A stretch of DNA of 30,724 nt from Nanobdellota archaeon (GTDB lineage Archaea > Nanobdellota > Nanobdellia > Woesearchaeales > GW2011-AR15), in NCBI GenBank assembly GCA_018815145.1, contig JAHIYL010000094.1, forward strand, positions 1 to 30,724, written 5' to 3'. Shown here piece by piece: positions 9,301 through 14,900 of the stretch (position 1 is the stretch's first letter; each line of letters starts with the position of its first letter). Made by a program: the position numbers and the translations under genes. The notes below the pieces were generated by a model. That model worked only from the letters and a program-made list of their open reading frames with translations, did not search any database and was not told where the DNA came from.

Positions 9301-10060
9301 ATCCGCTTCCACTGTCAGATACCTGCCCATTCAGGCAGCATGGCTGACCGTCATATGCAGACTGTGAGCAGAAACAAAATTCATTTACCCTGTTGTCAGA
9401 GACGATATGCATCAGTGCGGTATGGGTCAGATCAACACCTGAATCAATCACTGCAATCTTGATACCTTCACCATGAAGGTTCTCATTGGCCCATATCTGA
9501 TCAACCCTAAGCATGTCATCAATTGAAAAATCCATCATGGCTCTTCCGATTGAATTTGGTGTAATAGACTTAACAACCTCTAATAAAGATATTTTTTCAG
9601 CATTTTCTTCATCGATATCCAATACTATCGCATTCAAAGAATCAACAAATTCTTTTGTAATTACATCTTCCGGCATAGACAATTTTTCAAGAATCTGCGC
9701 TTTGTATTTTTTCTGCTTAGTGATAAGTTCTGATTTGTATTCATCAGTGAGCTTCTGCAGTTTTGCTTCGCTTTTTATCTTGAAAAGCAACATATACCAT
9801 TTGTATGGGTTATACCAATACAGATTTGCAGCTTCAATCTTATACCTGTCATTGGCTGCAACAAGCTCTGCATTTTTCTGCATAACAGGAATCTCTTTGA
9901 ATTCAACAATGAATCCATTATCTATCCCTGATCCAATAGGAGTAATTTCTTTTTGCTGCATATTGAACTGTGCAGATGAAAAACTGGCACCAAAGACTAT
10001 GGTACCTATGAAAATATATGCAATCAATGCACTTATTTTATTTTTCATCATTTTATTCAT
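3377..10060 (-). CDS. Giant secreted subtilisin-like protease with VWA domain and cysteine-rich repeats
   Basis: A 2227-aa exported S8-family serine protease. Signal peptide 1-30 (ends SSA). An I9-like propeptide lies at about 45-165. The catalytic domain is about 185-545, with Asp206 (VIDSG), His261 (HGHGTHVAG), oxyanion Asn356 (AAGNDGP) and Ser492 (GTSMAAPHVSG), all intact. There are cysteine-bearing insertions near 228-255 and 428-480. Residues 553-970 are cysteine-rich, with acidic D-x-D-x-D-G 'DCDG..DCDD' motifs like the MopE-type metal-binding repeat. A VWA domain at about 977-1175 has an intact MIDAS (Asp985-x-Ser-x-Ser, Thr1064, Asp1092). More cysteine-rich sequence follows, then three near-identical units of 176-180 aa (1367-1899), an acidic/Pro linker, another 'DCDG' motif and a beta-rich C-terminal region. 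There is no C-terminal membrane helix, so attachment, if any, would be non-covalent. The gene begins 3 nt after the dockerin-like gene and is probably cotranscribed. Substrate unknown. Confidence 0.9.
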   Translation of the reverse strand: MNKMMKNKISALIAYIFIGTIVFGASFSSAQFNMQQKEITPIGSGIDNGFIVEFKEIPVMQKNAELVAANDRYKIEAANLYWYNPYKWYMLLFKIKSEAKLQKLTDEYKSELITKQKKYKAQILEKLSMPEDVITKEFVDSLNAIVLDIDEENAEKISLLEVVKSITPNSIGRAMMDFSIDDMLRVDQIWANENLHGEGIKIAVIDSGVDLTHTALMHIVSDNRVNEFCFCSQSAYDGQPCCLNGQVSDSGSGSALDEHGHGTHVAGIIFSDDSVFKGIAPKADLIAIKVMDENNAIRLDDMISAISEAINQGADVITMSLGFRSVDADRAMLQPLEQVVTSAVNQGIIFIVAAGNDGPGQNSIAYPADYDNVISVGSATKESGIADYSSRGPNSVGNAKPDVLAPGGAENPDQVDPYRAEIVSLFAPYPSDYLNDKHNLLNYLLFGYCIDAEDYCNPGDIIEQDPTQTYCAFDFCTKLNQDTKYIGLAGTSMAAPHVSGIAVLLKQKHPDWSQQEMKEALKNTAIDLGLDANIQGAGLVNPSQAIYYVDTPCGDGNCDASETCMVDCISGEQHCFDTTDNDEDLCTDIIDSDCGGTETSCDDGSDNDCDGLVDCDDPDDCAGSILCSAGCYTFEYSDPSCGYCGDSSFDELYEGCEIDSDCPAPDSGYTLKACSDCRCIYDYEGADSCGYCHVSQGTGCAIYYKEKKNGNCPAGHEKHCGEDNPVNGPEDCLCYASECDNDPNSPASCSNSCPVCVNPSINDCDGNGCTDDTNVKCTDGSCVADGSECNICIDDDLVCPDECTVDTDSDCIPMCGNNVVDEGERCDGNCPTTCNDCNPCTHDILEFDDSCNIYCEYQFDNTLPGCDNQCTAFDDCRWDFDCDKGFYCDTQGCSCKPITTCNLEFGDECDASDDDACIIGEKCNLFSCECEATNEELYCFDGICSEAQDCLCDGYGDCSVLGNDVCEPCIPIVSSYSVDLALVIDRSGSMSDRTSNGKTRIAVAKIAAKNLIDLYEWLASDRISETSYNHMATLDSSMLFLTDGNKVILKDNVDALHAAGYTATGDGLKAAIDEIKAKSRSDTDQYIILLSDGMTNSYLGCTPADRNCDSSYAEGYTLDIAEQAKSEGITIHAVGIGNDNKDHLKEISSITGGYYFYSVDGADLEDIFSNIARMIIEAKKPCGETNVGECSFGEQKCLQDIEVWSVCDGAVYSADEICDDDKDNDCDGTTDCDDEDCLGFASCPDDTCGDNIAGPGEICDGTDLNDFTCTDFGDYTSGTLSCDADCQYDASQCRMLKDLCDINEVYCPETDECVTDLEDCDFDPGLCDGDCTNGVYDTCFCPECDREQDTCNFDLVCNYVSKLCSSCGNGILDNGETCRNCAEDAGCYNGLVCQTDGTCGTDYPGVCNLDTSCDEDESCDCSDCDGEQDGCISGDICYYDDSGVELDAKCACNEISDAFCSLDPYCGYLDPDCSGCREGTALCMDGTCSSDCETTDEGWAGCIAEDGQCEFGEGCACSDCFGKKDSCADDLVCDTVTKKCISGEDKCGNGAIDFGETCRNCPDDVGCYNGLVCQTDGTCGTDYPDDCNLDTACDDDESCDCADCDGEQDGCILGDICYYDDSGLELDARCSCNEVSDDFCSLDPFCGYLDPDCSGCAEGTALCMDGTCSSDCETTDEGYAGCIVENGQCEFGEGCGCSDCSGFKDSCADGLTCDAATGKCSSNCGNGEVDDGETCRNCADDAGCYNGLVCQLDGICGVDNPGVCDLDSVCDSDEACDCADCDGEQDGCILGDICYYDDSGSDLDAYCSCNEISDDFCSLDPFCGYLDPDCSGCAEGTALCMDGTCSSDCETTDEGYAGCIMEDGQCEFGEGCGCTDCDDKRDSCAVGLVCDSTTHRCVEEEDPEDPDDDDDDNPPPGGRNRRKPSSYIPEKADPCDADYDTFLNERCGGRDCNDEYPLVYPGAPERCNNIDDDCDGIVDEACDVSIPGGKDVKDGEEIEVIVGDYELFFTMDIDQPPRVLSKFEIEVSVTNKDNSDIDNLVIELVVPEGFAVESTKTIPMLSPDDTKKEKFDLLVLDYGKEEAEFTIRAKKNNKVIAAGKRKIQVEFPEFLVAAEPSFNNNEEKMVGNYYRLHFYYVVNNKNKPARGSTINMEFDINNADHPWSSSYYAEIVSKISIPEDSIVIEEFGTYRLAKNKFYSVEGRMYELKGIIGGINVIGNSKEVIDLR
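4364..5962 (-). repeat. Three tandem cysteine-rich coding repeats (176-180 aa each)
   Basis: Units lie at 5423-5962, 4892-5422 and 4364-4891 within the protease gene. Each begins CGNG...GETCRNC and contains about 25-30 cysteines, the string GDICYYDDSG, then FCSLDP and TALCMDGTCSSDC. The second and third units share an exact 98-nt block (4524-4621 and 5055-5152), indicating recent duplication or gene conversion. Confidence 0.9.
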
Positions 10061-10063
10061 TCT

Positions 10064-11848
10064 TTAAATGCATAATGGATCGGCACTGCAGTCCGGATCA
10101 TTGCAGTCTATCTTTGAATCTAAATCATTGTCTATATAATCACTGCACTCTTCTCTGCATGCACCATTTGAACAGCCATTTGGGCAATCATGAATCTCTT
10201 CATCCAAAGATTCATCCTGACTGCAGAAGTATTCCTTAACACCTGAACCAACACAGTAATCTGACATTGTCTCCTGACTGATGCCTGAAGTAGTTGTGCC
10301 CTTCACAAAATAGTCTTTTCCATTGTCAGTATCAATACATGCATACCTATCCTCACATACTTTTGTTTCACTGTTGCATCTTGCATCATATTTTGTATAT
10401 CTGATTGACGATAAGAATACAGAATCTTTTCCGTGCGACTTGATCTTGATCGTGTTCTTTCCTTCAGTGAACATGCATGAAAGTCCGGGATACCATGTAA
10501 ATCTCCTGTTCAATATGTTCCCCTGTTGAGCAGCAACAGAAGTGAGCTCATAGTCTGATATGGTATATGCATTTCCTCCACATTCAATCCTTATGCTCTC
10601 CTCATCATGATAAGGCAGGTCCAAGATATTATAAGCAAAAGAGAAAAGATATTCTCCTTTTTCTGTGATTGTATTTGTCTCTATCTCAAGCTCACCATAA
10701 TTTTTCACATAGTATTCTCCGTCCTGTTCACAGCACCAGGAATTTCCAATCTTTGCAAAACCTGCTGGTCCAACAATATCTACAACAAAATCACTTGTTT
10801 TATCAGCTGTATCCAATCCACTTTCTATACAGTATTCTTCCCAATATTGCCGCTGGGCACAGTGCCAATTATTACAGCAGTCTGCTCCACAGCTGAAGAC
10901 TGCGCATTCTGCTTCTTCATTGTACTGACAACTGCACATTGTCGGATCGCATCCGGTTCTTTCTCTTTTCAGTTTCCCACTGCATATACTTTCTGAACAC
11001 GCCCAATATGAAGGATAATTTCCCGAACTGAATTCACAACCTTCTCCCGGCTCAAGAACATTGTCATGACAAACAAAGCATGAGCTTCCAAACTTATTGG
11101 ATGCTGAGCAAAGAGTATAGTCATCCTGATTCACTGTTCCATCTCCATTAGTATCAATATCAGAATCATAAATCTGGTTATCAATACCATTCTGGAGTAT
11201 TATCAAATCATCTGTAGTGACCCATCCATCATTATCCAGATCGCATTTTCCGCATCCTGGACAATCATAATATAATTTTACATACAAATTAACACAATCT
11301 GCAAAAAGATGGCAGCTAACCTGTCCGAGAATCCCCTGAAAAGCAAACCTGTACCTTACTTTAAGATTCTTTAGCTCATCAAGTGTATCAACATATGCTG
11401 TCAGGTCAAAAGATTTTCTGCATCCATCATAATCCAATCTGCTGTCACAGATGCTGTGCCAGCCAGATGCATCAAATATCTGTATCACAACATCAGTGCC
11501 GGAAGGCGTCATCAGAGAATTCAGCTTGACCTCTGCAATACTCAGCAGATTTTCATTGACAATATCATCAGAGAGATCCCATTCCATATAGAGTGTCTGA
11601 TTCTTCAGAACCTGGTACGTATTCAGCTTGATTGACCGCCCCGGCCTGCATAAAGCATCCTGGATGTCCTGACCAGTACTGTCAAAAGGGTAATTCAAAA
11701 ACCCTGTTGTTTCGTCATTCCGATATGCTATCTCGGGCTTTCCTTCATATATGAATGAATCCATGCAGACTGCTGATGCTATGAATGAAAAAGATAGCAT
11801 TATCAAGAGAAATAGCACTGTCTTCAATATTGTTTTTTTGATGGACAT
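10064..11848 (-). CDS. Secreted protein with dockerin-like Ca2+-binding module and cysteine-rich region
   Basis: 594 aa. Signal peptide 1-26 (FSFIASA). Residues 30-195 look like a beta-sandwich with paired cysteines. Residues 203-247 contain two EF-hand-like loops of dockerin type. Loop 1 has D203, D205, D207, T211 and D214 (DLDNDGWVTTDD). Loop 2 has D232, N234, D236, N240 and D243 (DTNGDGTVNQDD). They are flanked by CPGCGKC before and CSASNKFGSSC after, suggesting a disulfide clamp. Dockerins bind cohesins in other systems, and a cohesin-like pilin lies at 24815-25954. Residues 255-345 are cysteine-rich. Residues 350-490 are a second beta-rich domain. The C-terminus carries a 'DYIDNDLDSKIDCNDPDC' MopE-like motif. 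The gene leads a two-gene unit with the giant protease 3 nt downstream. GGGGAG just upstream serves as RBS. Confidence 0.75.
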   Translation of the reverse strand: MSIKKTILKTVLFLLIMLSFSFIASAVCMDSFIYEGKPEIAYRNDETTGFLNYPFDSTGQDIQDALCRPGRSIKLNTYQVLKNQTLYMEWDLSDDIVNENLLSIAEVKLNSLMTPSGTDVVIQIFDASGWHSICDSRLDYDGCRKSFDLTAYVDTLDELKNLKVRYRFAFQGILGQVSCHLFADCVNLYVKLYYDCPGCGKCDLDNDGWVTTDDLIILQNGIDNQIYDSDIDTNGDGTVNQDDYTLCSASNKFGSSCFVCHDNVLEPGEGCEFSSGNYPSYWACSESICSGKLKRERTGCDPTMCSCQYNEEAECAVFSCGADCCNNWHCAQRQYWEEYCIESGLDTADKTSDFVVDIVGPAGFAKIGNSWCCEQDGEYYVKNYGELEIETNTITEKGEYLFSFAYNILDLPYHDEESIRIECGGNAYTISDYELTSVAAQQGNILNRRFTWYPGLSCMFTEGKNTIKIKSHGKDSVFLSSIRYTKYDARCNSETKVCEDRYACIDTDNGKDYFVKGTTTSGISQETMSDYCVGSGVKEYFCSQDESLDEEIHDCPNGCSNGACREECSDYIDNDLDSKIDCNDPDCSADPLCI

Positions 11849-11896
11849 TCTCCCCTTTTTTTTTCTAAAATATACAATAATTGTTTTTTTTTATGA

Positions 11897-11906
11897 ATTT
11901 ATAAAT
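11897..11906 (-). promoter_or_regulatory. Promoter (BRE/TATA) of the dockerin-protease unit
   Basis: The minus strand reads GAAAGA followed by TTTATAAAT, a purine-rich BRE and TATA box. It lies about 50 nt upstream of the start at 11848, predicting a leader of roughly 25-30 nt that includes GGGGAG. It separates this unit from the upstream gene, which ends in T12. Confidence 0.6.
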
Positions 11907-11928
11907 CTTTCTACCTATGCATTAAAAC

Positions 11929-11940
11929 AAAAAAAAAAAA
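11929..11940 (-). terminator. T12 terminator tract after the PQQ/dockerin gene
   Basis: Twelve uninterrupted T residues on the minus strand begin 11 nt after the stop codon of the 1895-aa protein. There is no obvious hairpin, which fits intrinsic archaeal termination. The downstream promoter at 11897-11906 supports a transcription-unit boundary here. Confidence 0.7.
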
Positions 11941-11951
11941 GAAAGATAGGT

Positions 11952-14900
11952 TTAAGTGCAGGTTTGTCCGAAGAAACTATTGCAATGATCCCAATCATCC
12001 TGTGTAAGGTATCCATCACCATTCATATCAAACCTGTCCAAATCTGTTGATTGGGAAGATATTGCTGTTGCAATCTCATTGAGGTCAACTGTTTCGACAA
12101 CCATGTCATCATCCATATCACAATCCTCGCATGTGGCTGCAGTGCAATCAATAGGTGTTCCTGCGACACATTCATTATTGATGCAGGTCTCTACACCATT
12201 GCATGGATCTTCATCGCTGCAGTCAGCGTCTGAATTGCATGCGATTACATATAATTCCTCTTCCTCACAAAGCGATTGCGGATTCACCGGTGCAAAAGCA
12301 TACAGTTTTCCGTAATCTCCGAACAAATAGACATTACCTGCACCATCAATAGCAGGAACATTGTCATACAATTCTGAACTTATTGCAGATGTCTTAGGGT
12401 AGAAACTGTATTCATACACACGCGCTCCTGTAGCCTGGTCAAAACCCAGTAGCTTACCTGCAACATCTTCCATGAATATTGTGATGAACAACAGATTATC
12501 TGAAAGTACAGGATAGGATGCAACCACACTGCCTCTATATTCATAGACAGGATCGGTTCCTGTTCCAATATTTTCAAAATAATCCTGGTCTGTTGCCGGA
12601 TCAAGCAGGGGCGTTTTCCAGTCAGATACTGCCCCAAAAATAGTTGGACCATTCACTTGAGCACATTCATTCATTACAAAATCAAAACAGCTTTCGCTAT
12701 TTACATCATTACATGCAGAAGATGAAATATCCTCATATTTCGCATTTGTACATACAACAGTAATTGTCTCTTCTCCATCCCAATCGACCGGAAGACCTGC
12801 GTTCAATCCAATTGTCCTGCAATAGCTCCGGTATGCACTGAGGCAAGAGACTTGAGTTGCATCGGATGTAAATTTACAGCCTGGATTATATTGTTTAAGA
12901 TCAGATATTCTGAACACCTGCGGCTCTCCGTCAACACAATAAACATCCATTGTACTGCTTCCTGTTCCAGTCACTATTCCAGCACCATAGCCTATATTTT
13001 GACAATATTGACTGGCTGCTTTTGCACATTCCCTTTCTCTCCATTTGGAAATTGAATCACAACCTGCCACACTTGACCTAAGCAAATCAATCGAAACACC
13101 TGTAAACAGTTCTCCTTCTGCGCAAACCCCTCTTGTTGTCGTATCATCAATATTATTCTTTATGGGCCATCCTCCATTATTATCCTGTTCATAATCCTCT
13201 ATTCTGACCTTATTAAGCACTAATATTCCTTTCCACTCAGGTTCTCCTGCCTGAACTGCTTCTCTTTCCAAATAGAATAGATCATCATCTTTTTTTGCTA
13301 AAGCCATTCCATTAGATTTTCCAGTATTTTTTGGATAAGAAAGTATTTTTCCTGCAGTATCAAGCACAAGCAAGCCTCCACCATTATATACCGGATAATA
13401 TATTCTTCCATCCTCAATCACTGGTGTCATTGAATAGTCCTCTGAAGTCTGCAAAATGTTTGTATCAAGACTCCATTTCACTCTTTCTCTCTCAGGCGTC
13501 ACAGCCTGTATCAATGTCTCTCCGGCTGTATTTATGATAAGGTTGCTTCCCAAATCATAAGCAGGAACTGATGTTGTCGCACCGCCTAACCTGAACATCA
13601 AAGCACCAGTATACTTATTAAAGACTATCAGACCATCACCTGAATTAGATGAAACAAGCAATTTATCTTTCGCAACTAACAAACCACCAGTAGTTACTCC
13701 TTGTTTTGAATCGTCTCCTCTATCAACTGTTGTCTCCCATATCAGAGTTCCATCTTCAACATAATAGGCTTTGATAGTATTTCCAACAACAGCATAAACC
13801 AGATTTTCTGAAGCAGCCGGTGTGAGTATACCTTCAGATTCTGAACTTACCTGTTCAACCCATTTCATATTGCCTGTCTGTTTGTTCCAAGCTTTAAGTT
13901 CTCCGTTATATGCCAGGGTAAATACTGTGTCTGAATAGACTATGGGGCTTGTGAACAGATCATTATATACAAACTCTGACCAAATAGGAAGTGATGTCAG
14001 GCTTGACATCCCCACATAACTATTATATCCTTTCAGGTTGGAATCATGCTGCCACATTGACCAGTCCGTTTTTTCAGGGCTGCATTCATCATCATCAATA
14101 ACACATTCTACTCCGGCAACTGTCAACTCAACACAGAATATTTCCGAATATGAATCAACTTTAGGAGGGATGCAATTAACATATTCAACAAAAGCTTTTG
14201 CACATACACCAGATTTTATGAATTCATCATCACACTGCACCTGAGCAACAGTGGTTGCATATTTATCAAATGTAAATCTCAGGCTGATGCATTCAACATC
14301 ATTTACTGAATAATAATAAGGCATCAAATCTATATCAAAAGGGACAATCTGCTCTTTCATATTATCGCAGGCACTGCCTACACATATTGGTACCCATGAA
14401 ATGCCGCAGTCCTTGCTTAGCTCTATCATTTCCACATCTGTCTCATGAAGTATATATTCCCCATCAATATACAACCTATACAGTCCATCACCAATATTAG
14501 GTGGATTGATAAGATCAGCCATATACCAATTCAATTGTATTGTATGGTCATTGCCATCATCTGTGTCAACTTCAATAAATGAAGCCCCATCACAATCATC
14601 AGGTATCTCATCAGCACGGAGAGGATGATAGTCTATCTGACCTGTGGTAGGCATGCTCTCATCACTGCCTGTGATTACAGTAGTATCCGGGCAGGCATAG
14701 TTTGGCTCTGGGCAGATATCCGGTCCGCCATAGCACATGGATGATCCCCACCAGCAGAAATTGCCTTCATTGCTGCTTGTATAGCAGGTCTGATCACAGT
14801 AGCATTCCTTCATTATCACGCAGTCATTACCACAGTCAGGACTGAAACCATCTGGCCATGTTGATGAATCCGTTATATCACAATCACCTACACATTCGAT

